Shown piece after piece: positions 1 through 11,009 of a DNA stretch of 64,000 nt. The position numbers were made by a program, and so were the translations under genes. Each line of letters starts with the position of its first letter. Within the stretch, counting starts at the first letter, position 1. Source of the stretch: Spinacia oleracea (lineage: Eukaryota; Streptophyta; Magnoliopsida; Caryophyllales; Amaranthaceae); NCBI RefSeq assembly GCF_020520425.1, contig NC_079487.1:65960398-66024397 (forward strand), in the 5' to 3' direction. The notes beneath the pieces were generated by a model that saw nothing but the letters and a program-made list of their open reading frames with translations, was not told where the DNA came from and did no database searches.

Positions 1-30
1 GAGGGAATCCTTAAGTTCAAGCAAGACCCT

Positions 31-1842
31 TTGAATGTGAAATGCACTAAATTGAAGAAAGTGTGCAAGGGGAAGAAAAGCAAGGCTGCGTCTTCATCCA
101 CTCCCAGAGGGCAACTGGCGCCTTCCAAGAGCAAGATGAGGAACACTTCTCCTTCTACATCACAATGCTTCAATTTTAATAAAATTGGTCATTACAAAAG
201 AGATTGCCCCAAACTAAAGGAAGGAAAGAAGGAAGGAAACGTTGTTTTTCCTTCAGGTATGTATATTATACATTGTAATCTTGCAAGTTCTACTTCTTGG
301 GTAATAGATACTGGTTGTGGCTCACACTTATGTTCCAATTCGCAGAGAGTATGGAGAAGTAGAAAGCTTGATAAAGGCGAGATGGATCTACGCGTGGGAA
401 ATGGAGCATGGATTGCTGAATTAGCCGTAGGATCTTATTTTATATCTTTGCCTAGTGTTTTTGTTTTGGAACTAGAAAACTGTTACTATGTTCCTAGTAT
501 CATCAGAAACATTATTTCCGTTTCAAGTTTGGATTCTAAAGGTTTTAGTTTTCAATTTAAAGACAATAGTTGTTCTTTTTCTTTGAATGAAATGTTTTAT
601 GGTTCAGCACAACAAGAAAATGGTCTATATGTGCTAGATACGAGAAATCACATTTATAACATAAATACCAAAAAGGCTAAATTTGGTGATTCCGATCTCA
701 TATATCCGTGGCATTGTCGATTAGGCCATATAAACACAAACCGCATAGAAAGACTTCAAAGGAAGGGCATTCTAGAATCATTCGACTTAGAGAAGATTGA
801 TCAATGCGAATCTTGTTTACTTGGCAAAATGACAAAGTGGCCTTTCTCAAAGGTGGGAGAAAGATCAAGCGAACTACTAGGGCTAATACATACGAACGTA
901 TGTGGGCCTACGAGTACGAAAGTTATAGGTGATTTCAGCTATTTCATAACGTTTACGGACGATTTCAGTAGATATGGATATATTTACTTAATGAAACACA
1001 AGTCTGAATTGTTTGAGAAATTCCGAGAATTTCAAAATGAAGTAGAGAATCAACATGGCAAGAAAATCAAAGCTCTAAGATCGGATCAAGGAGGTGAATA
1101 TCTTAGCCACGAGTTTGATGACCATCTAAAAGAATGCGGTATTCTTTCTTAATTGACTGCTCCGGGGACACCCAATGGAATGGAGTGTCGGAACGGAGAA
1201 ATATGACCTTACTCGATATGGCCAGGTCAATGATGGGTCAAGCCGAACTTCCTTTACAATTTTGGGGACATGCTTTGCAAACAACAGATTCACACTGAAT
1301 GTGCTCCGTCAAAAGATGTTGAAAAGACTGCATACAAATTATGTACTGGGAAACTTCCAAAGTTGTCTTTTCTAAAGATTTGGGGTTGCGAAGCATATGT
1401 CAAGCGATTAATTTCGGACAAGTTCGAACCAAAATCTGACAAATGTTTCTTCGTTGGGTATCCAAAAGAAACAAAGGGGTATTACTTCTACAACCAATCA
1501 GAGAACAAGGTATTCGTTGCTCGTGACAGTGTCTTTTTGGAAAGAAATCACATTTCCAAAATGACAAGTGGGAGAATAATAGACCTCGAAGAAATTCGAG
1601 ACGAACAACGAACCAAGAACTCTTTAGAAGCAGTTCAAGGTGAAGAACCTCCAAGGCCTTTAGAAGAGCTAGTGGGAGTAGTTCCTCAAGGCATTGTTGC
1701 CCCTCGTAGGTCACATAGAACTAAGGTTCATCCGGACAGATGGACATGCGCCCTATTGACTAAAAACTTAGATGTTCTCATATTACATAGTGATGAACCT
1801 ATGACCTACAAGCAAGCTATGCCGATTTCCAAGATCCACTAA
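31..1842 (+). pseudogene. Copia-1 gag (C-terminal), protease and integrase, broken
   Basis: Residues from about 48 resemble a retroviral zinc knuckle, CFNFNKIGHYKRDC, but the second cysteine is replaced by Phe. A protease motif WVIDTG follows near position 300. The GAG-pre-integrase HxLGH-type motif (WHCRLGH) and a CxxC (CESC) lie at about 710-825, and the integrase core starts at TFTDDFSRYGY with the second Asp in LRSDQGGEY. A TAA at 1150-1152 interrupts the core. One-base losses near 1170 and 1280 shift the frame, after which FWGHAL and later GCEAYVKR/GYPKETKGYYFY sequence typical of the copia integrase C-terminus is readable to 1842. Further frame disruption separates this from RT. It would have encoded the particle protein, maturation protease and integrase of one polyprotein. 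Confidence 0.88.
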
Positions 1843-1846
1843 ATAG

Positions 1847-3376
1847 TTAGAGGCCATGAAATCTAAGATAGACTCCATGTCTGAAAATCAAGTCTGGGAT
1901 TTGGTAGATTTGCCGGATGGGTTTACACCTATCGGATGAAAATGGGTCTTCAAATTGAAGAAATACAAGGATGGAATTGTATACATATACAAGTCTAGAT
2001 TGGTAGCAAAAGGTTACAGGCAAATTCACGGCGTTCACTACGATGAAACCTTTTCTCCAGTCGCTATGCTTAAGTCTATTCGGATAATCCTTGCGAATGC
2101 CGCGTTTCATGATTATGAAATATGGCAAATAGATGTCAAAACTGACTTCTTGAATGGTGTTCTTGAAGACACTGTGTTCATGACACAGACGGAGGGTTTT
2201 GTCGATCAAAAGAATCAAGGAAAGTTATGGAAGCTTAAGAAATCCATCTATGGATTAAAGCAGGCATCAAGGAGCTGGAATAAACGATTTGATGAAGCAG
2301 TCAATAAGTTTGGCTTCATCAAGAATCAGGATGAATCTTGTGTATACAAGAAAGTCAGTGGGAGTAAAATTACATTCCTATTCTTCTTTGTAGACGACAT
2401 ACTGCTTATTGGAAACGACATTCCTATGCTGGAGTCTGTAAAGACTTGGCTTGGAAAGTGTTTCTCAATAAAAGGATTAGGAGAGGCACGGTACATATTG
2501 GGCATCAAGATCTATATGGATAGATCTAAGAGGATGATTGGACTAAGACATAGCACTTACATTGACAAAGTACTAGCTAGGTTCAATATGATGGGAACCA
2601 AGAGAGACCATCTACCCATGTCACATGGCACATATCTAAGCAAGACTTAGTGTCCCAAGACAGCTGATGAGTGTAGGAAGATGAGTGATACTCCATACGC
2701 TTCGGCTATTGGATCCATCATGTATGCTATGATTTGTACAAGGCCGGATGTTTCTTTCGCACTCAGTGCAACGAGCACATACAAGTTAGACCCAGGTGAG
2801 GCGCATTGGACTGCTGCCAAGAATATCCTAAAGTACCTGAAAAGGACTAAGGATCAATTTCTGGTCTATGGTGGTACAGATGAGTTGATTTTTAGAGGGT
2901 ATACGGACGCAAGCTTTCAAACCAACAGAGATGATTTCAGATCACAATCTGGTTTTGTGTTCTGCCTCAATGGCGGAGCAGTAATCTGGAAAAGTGCTAA
3001 GCAAAGCACTATTGCGGATTCTACAACTGAAGCCGAGTACATTGCTGCCTCCGAAGCAGCAAAGGAAGTTGTTTGGATTCGGAAGTTCATCGAAGAACTT
3101 GGGGTTGTCCCCTCCATTAAAGGACCAATGACTTTGTATTGCGACAATAGCGGAGCCATTGCCCAGGAAAAGGAGCCTAGGAACCACCAAAAGTCCAAGC
3201 ACGTACTGCGGCGATGTCACATACTTCGAGAAATCTTTGAAAGGAAAGAAATTGAGATTTGCAAGGTTGGAACTGATGACAACGTCGCGGATCTATTAAC
3301 TAAACTGTTGCCACAAGTGAAGCACAATGCACATGTAGCAACCATGGGAATCAAGCATGTTGGAGAATGGCTTTGA
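1847..3376 (+). pseudogene. Copia-1 reverse transcriptase and RNase H, broken
   Basis: RT begins at about 1860 (ENQVWDLVDLP) and is interrupted by a TGA at 1937-1939 just before KWVFKLKK. It continues through SRLVAKGY, ETFSPVA, the catalytic Asp in QIDVKTDFLNG, YGLKQASRSWN and FVDDILLIGN (the YVDD-box equivalent). An in-frame TAG at 2648-2650 separates RT from the RNase H domain. RNase H shows GYTDASF, SGFVF, STTEAEYIA, LYCDNSGA and the C-terminal HILREIFERKEI, and ends normally at 3376. Order, length and motifs are those of Ty1/copia. Two in-frame stops make this part non-functional. Confidence 0.92.
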
Positions 3377-4204
3377 TTTCTAAAACTTTTTTTAGAACAT
3401 CTGTTAGATATGTGTTTAAAACAATTGGTTTAACCACTTCATATTTATGAAATTCTTTATTTCATATTCATTTAATTTGGTTTAGTATTAAATGAAAAGT
3501 CCAAGTGATTCAAATTATTCAAATGGGATGTCAAGATGGATTCTTCGACAAAGAAACACCCATACGTGAACTTGAATATTGAAGTCACAAAGGATCCCTA
3601 ATCCAGGTCATTAAAAGGTGGACGACCAATGGCTAATAAAGATTAGATTGCAAGTAGATTTGTAGTTCGGTTTCTTGAACTAGATTGACCGGATGTCAAA
3701 ATCTTTTGCATTGATACTTATTGAATTTGTATCGGATTGACCATGAGAACACTTTAAGAGATTAAAGTCATGTCATAAGAAGTTCTCATTAATAGTGACT
3801 AGAACCATTCCTCAGAACATAAGTAATTATGATTGCTCGTTTGAAGATTAGTTCGCTCTAATGCTCGCAAAACGTCGCACCGTAAAAGGAGGCTATAAAA
3901 GCAGTTATTGGGCGTACTATAAATCAAAGTGAGAGTTCATAGATTACAAGAATGGATTGTCCTCCTATCTTTGATAGGATATGGTGTTGTTCTGTAACAA
4001 GGCCTCTCGGAGAGTTAGATACTGTGAAAATGCATGGCCGTTCTCAGAATTGTTAAGGCTTAACCTTCTGTAAAAGTTTAACAGTTAAACTCAATAATCC
4101 AAGAAATACTTCTGGACCTAATAAAGATGGCTTGGATCTTACCTTATGTTCAGCAAGTAACACTAAGCGACAAAGGAATGTGAATGCGGACTTCTCTGAA
4201 TGAC
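3377..4204 (+). other. Copia-1 3' non-coding region with a block shared with Copia-2
   Basis: No coding potential. From about 3865 to 4214 it can be read against 32975-33326 of Copia-2. Both contain CGTCGCACCGTAAAAGGAGG followed by CTATAAA, an ATTGTCCTCC segment about 100 bases later, GCATGGCCG, ACCTTATGTTCA, AGCGACAAAGGAAT and the polypurine tract. The GGAGG and CCTCC segments could pair. Such conservation outside the coding region suggests a cis-acting role in replication or packaging (inference). Confidence 0.7.
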
Positions 4205-4214
4205 AAGTGGGAGA
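4205..4214 (+). promoter_or_regulatory. Copia-1 polypurine tract
   Basis: AAGTGGGAGAC-type purine run directly before the LTR start TGAAGGAAAT. It is the expected plus-strand primer, and the same sequence precedes the 3' LTR of Copia-2. Confidence 0.85.
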
Positions 4215-5228
4215 CTGAAGGAAATGTGTCCTTCACCCTAGGTGCATTAACCTAATACCAAGGTTCGGATTAATTACGAACAATTAATTCAGTGAGATCA
4301 AGTGATCGGAACAGCTTGCTGGAGCAATGCTTTCGATCAGTGAGTTCTAATCTATATTCGGCTCACACCTTACTCTTGACTGAACCTATAAGGTCACCCC
4401 AATAACATGTAACAGATCATTGGATTAAATGAATCATAAATTCATTTAATAGCTTTTCGGGAATTAGTTCGGAAAAACATAAATATACGATATGACGTTG
4501 GATCGGAATTGTATGTCGTATCGCGAATATTCGTAAGTTAGGCGAAACGATTAATCGTACCGTACGACGGTGATTCTTCAAGTACTATACGATAAACAAT
4601 AGTCGTAAGGCGTTGGTCGCGGATACGAGCGAGGCGATGCTGCCTGCCATCGAGCGAAGAGCGCAAGGCCCAACGAGCAAGCAGCGAGAGCAAGCCCGCA
4701 AGGCTGGATGGGCGCGCGCGGACAACAGCGATAACAGCAAGAAAAGCAGCGAAGCCCAAAGCCCATGGTTGCGTTGCCTTGTGCGCGTTGTTCGTGGCTT
4801 GGTGCGTGTGTTGGCCGGTTGAGGCCTTGTGCCTTGGCCGGTCATGTTATAAGCTTAAGGTTATAACACACCACCTATCATTATGTTTTTCCAACACAAC
4901 ACAATTCTAATTCTACGTGAGTTCAGTAAAACCTAATCAAAGAGAAACCCTAATTTTCTCTTTGCCTCCGTTCATACTATTTTTCCCTAAAAGCTAAAAA
5001 CTCTGAGTGACGTCTAAGCTACGAACCTCAAGACGGATCTTAACGTGTCGGTGAACCAAGTAGAGGAACGACAATTGGAGTTCTTTGTTCGTGTTCGTGA
5101 ATCGTTGAACTAGGGAAAATACGCTTCGAATGTAAGTTTGCTTAATCTGTACTTATACATGCTTCCTGGCTTTGGGGATTATTCCGCTGCGTTAATATGT
5201 ATTTAACTATATTCCCCAAAAGTTTGCA
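4215..5228 (+). repeat. Copia-1 3' LTR
   Basis: Starts TGAAGGAAAT after the polypurine tract. It shares with the Copia-2 LTR the CAGTGAGATCAAGTGA segment, the CTTACTCTTGACTGAACC segment, a GC-rich block (about 4605-4830) and a terminal part (CTAGGGAAAAT, CTTCCTGGCTTTGGGGATTATTCCGC) matching the Copia-2 R/U5. The GC-rich block produces several overlapping spurious reading frames. The exact right end is unsure because no TSD partner is in the window. Confidence 0.8.
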
Positions 5229-5286
5229 TTTTGTAGAATCTGGTACTGGTGGTATCTTGTATATTGACTAGGTTGCCTGCTTTGTA

Positions 5287-6609
5287 GGTGCGTTGGCGCC
5301 CTTTTTCCGATGTGCCCATGCCCGCTTCGGTTGTCCGAGCCTACTGCCTGTTTGGGAGATGGGTGCTAATTGCGGAAGTTTAGCGCCCTATGTGGTAACT
5401 GGGTGAGCGAGTGACTCTCCAACATAGTATCCAGACCGGCTTGTTCCTCCAGAGTCCATGATGCTGAAGGCTACCGCAACTATTCGAGCCTATATGGATG
5501 CTGTAGAGGCGGGTGACGACTCCCTTTGTCTCCCGTGGGAGAACTTTATACACGGGTTTTCTAGCTACAAAGACTTCTTTCCGTGGCTTGCTCCAGCAGT
5601 TCGTTTCGTGCCACCAGTAAGCTTTGAATTTGAATCTTGTATTCTTGTATTTGTATTCTGTTTCTTGTATGCTTTGAATCTTGTATGTGTGTTTGCAGGT
5701 CGAGGAAGTCGACCCCGGAGAATGTCCCTAGTGCTGACAGGGTCCTCCGTTATGTGGACTCGAATGGGGAGCAGGTACAGTACCTTGTTCCGGTGGCTCG
5801 TCCTTCAGAACGGATTGCGGCCAACGCTCTTCCTGAAATTTGTGTACTCTTGTGTATAGAAATTGAATTTTTATTTTGTATACGCGCAGGCACCTCGGGC
5901 AAGAGTGCACTAATGGATGGTCGTAATTGACTCTTTGAAGAAGCATTGTGTCAAGCTGACCAGGAAGCTTGCTGGTCGAGACAGAGCTGTGAGTTGATTA
6001 TCTCTGTGTTGCTTGTATTTTGGAATTTGTATATGGATATCTGATGCTTGAATCTTGAAATTTGTATAGGAGCGTCGTCGGGGCCGTAGATAGTGCGAGG
6101 ATAGAGCTCCCCAGACCGGTTTTTCGATGGAGCAGACTGGGCGGAACTTGGGCCCGGACCCTGAATGTAGTGTTGAGACTCGTCGGAGGCGCTCAGAGGC
6201 TGATCTGAGCGATGTTCTCTCCTCTTCTACCTAGACTAGAAGGTATTCGTACTCCTTTGTGGATAGTCAACTGCTTAAAGGACCGCCTATAGGTGGCTAT
6301 GGAGTCATGGGTGGATCCCCATCATTGAGTGTCGGCTTCACGATGCCAACCATAGCTCAGTGGGAAGAGTATGAGAGGATGCTCTTGTTTGAGGAGATGG
6401 AGATGATGTCGATTTGCTGCGGCCCAACAGTCCTATCAGTTCTTTTTTCCTGTCAGCAGGGACCTCAGCAGTTTTCTAGTACACTTCGTACTTCGGAGCA
6501 GGAGCCAGTTACCCGAGGGACAGAGCTTAACCAGGAATTGGAGCGGTATATGAGTCGGAACAGGGGCAAGGGACCTGTTGAGACTGTGGTTGATGATGAT
6601 TCGGACTGA
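5287..6609 (+). pseudogene. Tat-B antisense gene 2, multi-exon, C-terminal part
   Basis: Exons can be matched one by one to the minus-strand gene in Tat-A. Exon pieces start after TTTGTAG at 5287, run through RLVPPESM and WLAPAVRFVP to a GTAAGC donor at about 5618, then GTCGAGGAAGTCGACCCC after TTTGCAG at 5699 (EEVDPG...ADRVLRYVDSNGEQVQYL). Further exons follow at about 5892-5988 and about 6070-6609. The last exon ends with LNQELERYMSRNRGKGPVE and an acidic DDDSD tail. Introns are rich in TTGTATT. Internal stops (for example TAG near 6090) and frameshifts mark it as broken. It resembles the antisense additional ORFs known from Tat-lineage elements; the protein function is unknown. Confidence 0.6.
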
Positions 6610-7099
6610 TCCTGTATGGTAGCGAGATCTAGCTTTACCTTGGATAGGCTTTTTTGTATGTGGGATTTTTGTACGGATATTTGTATTTTGTATTTGTATG
6701 GATATTTGTAGGTCTATACTCGAATTGGAATTGTACGGTTTTTGAATTTTGTACTTGTATGGTTTTGAATATGTTGCTGCATGTTTTTGCATGGTTTGAA
6801 TTGAACTATTATGCTTTTTGTGTGCATTTTGAAATTTGTGGCTACATGCATGCATGCAAAATGGAAAAAAAATGCCCATTTTTTCGGGTGTATATACCCA
6901 CTATAAGCCCCCACTTTGACTGAGGGTTTTTGGTTAGAAAAAGAGCAAGCCAAAGTATATTCAACTTTTTCTTTATGCATATGATGACTCGACTTAAGAC
7001 GCCGATCAAGGACTTGAATTTGTAACAAATAACCCGAAATTGACCAGGGTGCTGATTTAAACTAATTGAATTTGCGCGCCTTGCGGCTTTTGGAACACC
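6610..7099. other. Tat-B spacer with inverted PPT-like motif
   Basis: Non-coding. TTGTATT-rich sequence is followed, at about 6885-6935, by the reverse complement of CAGTCAAAGTGGGGGCTTA. This matches the true polypurine tract of Tat-A (17453-17469) and its internal copy at 14848-14868. The remainder to 7099 matches the reverse complement of 14700-14810 of Tat-A. ORFs over this stretch are low-complexity shadows. Confidence 0.6.
7095..7099. repeat. Target-site duplication of Tat-A (ACACC), left
   Basis: ACACC directly before TGTAGACACC. The same five bases follow the other LTR end at 41490-41494. Confidence 0.9.
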
Positions 7100-9118
7100 T
7101 GTAGACACCTAATTTGTGTCTCCCCTTTGGGATGATGACGATACCATTATCCTTGTTAGGGGATTGGAGTAACTCCTGGCGAAAATCCCAATTGCTAAGA
7201 ATATTTCCAAATTCAAGATCCAAAATCCAACCCCCGAGACCGTTCCCCTTTCGGTTCCCGGTACAAAATACAACTTTCCAAATCCAGTTTCAAAATCCAA
7301 GTACAATCTCAACTAGTAGACCATCCCATTGGTTTTACTAGGCCTTTTCCACTCAAAATCATATAAGGCAAGTCAAATTCGGGCGCCGACCCACAAAATC
7401 GAGCATGTTGGGCCCCGTCCCGTAAAACCGGAATTCAAAAACCCGAGAAAGGCTTGTTTTTAGATGCTAAACGATGCCTTAACCTCCAAGAAAAAACAAA
7501 AAGCCAAACCTAGTACTATTCGTACAACAAGTACAACGCTACAAGACGAAACAAGGACAATTCCCCGTCCTTGCTTTGGCGGCATTCAAGCCACGTCAGC
7601 AGCGCACTGCGCTGGCCTGGCCCCCTGCGCTGGCGTGTGTTGGCGTTTTGCACCAGTCCCTCCTATAAATACCCCTCATTTCCATCGAAAACAGGGGGAG
7701 GACAACAATACAACGTCGTAATTTCGACATTACGCCTCAAAATACAACTCAAAACTCCTCAAAAACACATACAAAATTCCTAAAATCAATAGCAATTGGG
7801 AGCTCTTGCCTAAATCTAACTAGGTAAATCCGAATCCCATTCTAACCTACTATGTTGCTTTGATTTCTAAATGATTAGCAAGTTGGTGTTTTTAATCAAT
7901 AAAAAACACCACTTGCAACAATCACACATGTTTTCCAAAAATACAAACTTTTTCAAAATACAAAATACAATTTTCAAAGATTTAGGGATGTCCAAGTTGT
8001 TTACAATCATCTCTTGGGCTAGAATCACCATCAAACATGGGGTAATCAAAGATAAACACCTTTTAACATTTAAAGGTTTAGTCTTTGAGATTTAAAACTC
8101 CATTTTCAATATACAAGTTCAAGTCTTCAATTTTCTATGATCTTGCCATGTTTATGGTTATTCATAGTTATTTCCCTAAACTAGGATCATTTCAAGTTCA
8201 AATTTCAATCATTTCAAGTTCAAACATTTCAATCATTTCAAGTTCAAACATTTCAATATTCAAGCTTTCAATTTCAAGTTTAATATGCAAAATCTAGGAT
8301 ATTTGGGTTGAGCAACCTCTCCCAAGTTGAGATTTTTGGCTTTGAATTCGTGTCGGGCGCACTTCTAAGGAACCGCTTGGCGTTCGAATCTCATGTGCCC
8401 AAGTACAAATTTCAATTATGCACCTTTCAATATTGCAATTTCAATATCGCACCTTTCAATATCTCACTTTCAATATCGCACTTTCAATACCGCAATTTCA
8501 ATACCGCAATTTCAATTCCGCACTTTCAATTCCGCATCTTTACTTGCCTAGTCCATTTCTAGGCAATGTGGACCTACTCCCTAGTCCTTTTCTAGGGGGT
8601 CTTGTATTTACTAATTCCGCACTTTATTAAGTATTGTGATGTTGCTTTATGTGCTTTATCGCTTTCATCACCAACATGCTAAATACAACAAAATACAAAG
8701 GTTACATCACGCTTAACGAAGATATTTTTGGACAAACCGGCCTTAGGTTCCTTAAATCAATCTTTAAAGCAAAGTGACCACCGTACAATTAGAAATTCTA
8801 TTTTGCTCTAAAATTCAAACCCACATAGTCTAATCTAGGGTTTATTTTCTAACTAATGTTGTGCCAACGTACTTGAATATTTCTAAAGCTCGCCGAATAA
8901 GCATTTTCATTCCCGAGCCCGGATCTCACCCATCCGTTTCAAGGATTCAAGGCCTTATCAAAAAATAGAGTCATTTGCGGTCTTTCCAAACAAGACCTTA
9001 AATAAAGTTTGGTAGCGACTCCTTCGAGGTGCAAAATTTCAAACGGTTCTCTAAACGAGTCGGCCGGCCTCCTAAAACCCCCCTTGTAGGAAACGGGAAA
9101 CAAAAAAAAAACCCTACA
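7100..9118 (+). repeat. Tat-A 5' LTR (2019 bp)
   Basis: Starts TGTAGACACC and ends ACCCTACA just before the PBS. It carries a GC-rich dyad block at 7598-7650 (GCGCACTGCGCTGG, GCGCTGGCG), a TATA box at 7664-7671 and an array of TTTCAATATCGCAC-like 14-mers at about 8415-8540. The partner LTR is split between 17470-18414 and 40398-41489. The two copies differ at scattered sites, so this insertion is clearly older than Tat-D. Small ORFs inside are not genes. Confidence 0.93.
7664..7671 (+). promoter_or_regulatory. TATA box of the Tat-A LTR promoter
   Basis: TATAAATA in the context CTCCTATAAATACCCC, downstream of the GC-rich dyads, at the expected U3/R position. The same string occurs in the other LTR at 18034-18041. 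Confidence 0.75.
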
Positions 9119-9122
9119 ATTC

Positions 9123-9140
9123 TGGCGACTCCACTGGGGA
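9123..9140 (+). promoter_or_regulatory. Tat-A primer-binding site
   Basis: TGGCGACTCCACTGGGGA lies four bases after the LTR end. It is close to the TGGCGACTCTGCTGGGGA type that is, as I recall, used by Ogre/Tat elements and attributed to tRNA-Arg. The tRNA assignment is from memory. Confidence 0.75.
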
Positions 9141-10029
9141 ATTTTCTAGTTTCAATTCGAAAATGCGAGCAAATTTCGAGCAACCGTCCACTGATCATCC
9201 GAAGTACTGAATGCCAGCATTGGCGCCAGGCGCAGCCCCTGCGCCCAACACCACTGCCTGCATCCAGGACAGTGGCTCACAGTGGCTTGTCGCCCACTTT
9301 TGCTCAACTTTTCGTGTTGGGAGTTAGTCTATTTTTGCATCTGGAAGGACGCTCCCAAGCCTCGTGAACGAGTGCCGAAAAACGAGCTTTACAAATACAA
9401 ATTCAAGTACGATTTCAATTTCAATTTCTAGGCATTTCATGCATTTTTCGAAAACCATATTGTGCAAAATGAATTTCTACCTTTGCCCAAACGGATGTGT
9501 TCTACATTCGGGCTAGCCCCGGGGGTAACAAAATGGTGACTCTCCATACGGTTCCCGACCAAAGTGTGTGACCATTTCCTCGCCTACCGAAACTTGGCAT
9601 TTGCTTGACATTCCCGATGTCAAGAATGGAGGCCGTCGCCGACGCACACTTCCCCTTAGGCGGAATCTGAAAGCTTGTCGCCGGATCCGTCTCTTAGCCA
9701 AGTACCTTTTGACACCCAAAGCCGACCACTTGCATCATACAAAACTTAGACCGACCTTAGGTTGAGAACTTTGCATGTCGCATTCATATTCATGATTAGT
9801 GTGACAACGTGCTACTTGTGCATTGTGTGGGCGTCTTTGCACGCGTGAATGGCTAACCTCGAGTTCTAGCTTGCCAAAACCAATTAGCCTCCAACTAGGA
9901 AACCAAACCCTAGGAGCATCATTCAAACCTCATGCATATAAATCGTCCATTTTAGGGTCTTTAGGAGTGTCACTCCATTTGATTCAAAACCTTTAAACAC
10001 GCCTCACGCACAAATGCCAAATTCAAAAT

Positions 10030-10935
10030 TCAATCCAACGACGTCATAATGCCGGATTTTCGAGTCCAAAATACCAATTTTCAAGTTCAAAATGCAATCC
10101 AACGGCGCCATAATGCCGGATTTTCGAGTCCAAATTCCAAGTTCCAAATTCAAAGTTCAATCCAACGGCGCCATAATGCCGGATTTTCGAGTCCAAATTC
10201 CAAGTTCCAAATTCAAAGTCCAATCCAACGGCGTCATAATGCCGGATTTTCGAGTCCTAATTTCGAGTTTCGAGTTCAAGTTCAAATCTTCTAATTCAAA
10301 ACCTCAATTTTCAAGTCCAAATCCAACGACGCCAAAATACCGGATTTTTCAAACTCATTTTTCGATTTTCGAGTCAAATTCAACCCAACGGCGTCATAAT
10401 GCCGGATTTCCTAGTCTTCAAGCTTCAAGTTCAAATTCAAACTTTCTAGTCCAAAACTTCAATTTTCAAATGCAACCCAACGGCGCCTTAATGCCGGATT
10501 TTCTAGTCCAAATTTCAAGCTTCAAAGTCCAAAAACCACAAATCCAACGACGTCATGCCGGATTTCCTATTTCAAACATTCAAGTCTTCAAGCATCGAAG
10601 TCAAGTCGCCAATTTCAACTCTCAAAACCTCAAAGTTCAAATGCCAAAGTTCATGACCGGCATAATGCCAACTTTTCAACTCCAACTTTCAAACCTCAAA
10701 ATTCCATGTCAATCTTTCGAATTTCAAGTCCTATGCTCAAAACTTCAAGTTCCAAATCCATGCCGTCGTAATGCCGATTTTCCATTCCATATTTCAAACC
10801 TCAAGCTCGAAGTTCAAAAATTCCAAACCTTCAAATCTCAAATCCTACACTCCAAGTCCACGGCGGCATAATGCCAGACTTTCAAGTTCCCAAATTCAAT
10901 GTCTCAAATCCACGGCGACATAATGCTGGATTTTC
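10030..10935 (+). repeat. Tandem repeat field 1 in the Tat-A leader (about 63 bp unit)
   Basis: Roughly twelve degenerate copies of a unit centred on CCAACGGCGYCATAATGCCGG, followed by a TTCAAGTTCCAAATTC-type filler. ATGCCGG cores fall at 10049, 10113, 10176 and 10239 (spacing 63-64), then at irregular distances (10399, 10491, 10555 and on). The last readable cores are near 10868 and 10920. Confidence 0.85.
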
Positions 10936-11009
10936 CAAATGCGAAGCTTCATGTTCTACATACAAAATGCGTCCTTTTCCATTTCAAAATTCAAACTTCG
11001 AGTCAAATT

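Larger units (their letters stand above)
1..5228 (+). mobile_element. Copia-1, 3' part of an Angela/Tork-like Ty1/copia element
   Basis: The window opens inside the gag gene of a Ty1/copia element. The order gag zinc-knuckle, protease, GAG-pre-integrase, integrase, RT, RNase H, polypurine tract and 3' LTR is seen directly and defines copia (integrase before RT). The 5' LTR lies outside the window, so target-site duplications cannot be checked. The LTR start TGAAGGAAAT and the 3' non-coding block match Copia-2 further right, so the two belong to related families. The coding region has several nonsense codons and frameshifts, so this copy is dead. The right border is approximate (5218-5228), because the LTR end lacks a clear CA and passes into Tat-B antisense-gene sequence. 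Confidence 0.9.
5229..7099 (-). mobile_element. Tat-B, left part (3' portion of a minus-strand Tat element)
   Basis: This interval is the inverted counterpart of 14750-16545 in Tat-A: the same exons, the same intron type and a PPT-like motif in the same relative order. It ends at 7099 where Tat-A was inserted and resumes at 41495, with ACACC repeated at 7095-7099 and 41490-41494. Its pol lies on the minus strand at 43608-45870, so the plus-strand gene here is antisense to the element. The left edge is cut by Copia-1. Confidence 0.75.

Noticed and set aside
4538..4845. Cluster of short ORFs on both strands
   Set aside because: They fall in the GC-rich block of the Copia-1 LTR; no protein similarity.
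6436..7108. Minus-strand ORFs of 88-147 residues
   Set aside because: Shadows of the last exon of antisense gene 2 and of low-complexity TTGTAT/TACAAA sequence.
10092..10871. 259-residue ORF with repeated MPDFRVQ
   Set aside because: Produced by tandem repetition of a unit near 63 bp. Spacing becomes irregular, and no family resemblance or conserved start context is seen.
10030..10935. Possible CRISPR-like array
   Set aside because: Plant nuclear retrotransposon context; copies are degenerate and filler sequences are themselves repeated, so this is an ordinary tandem repeat.
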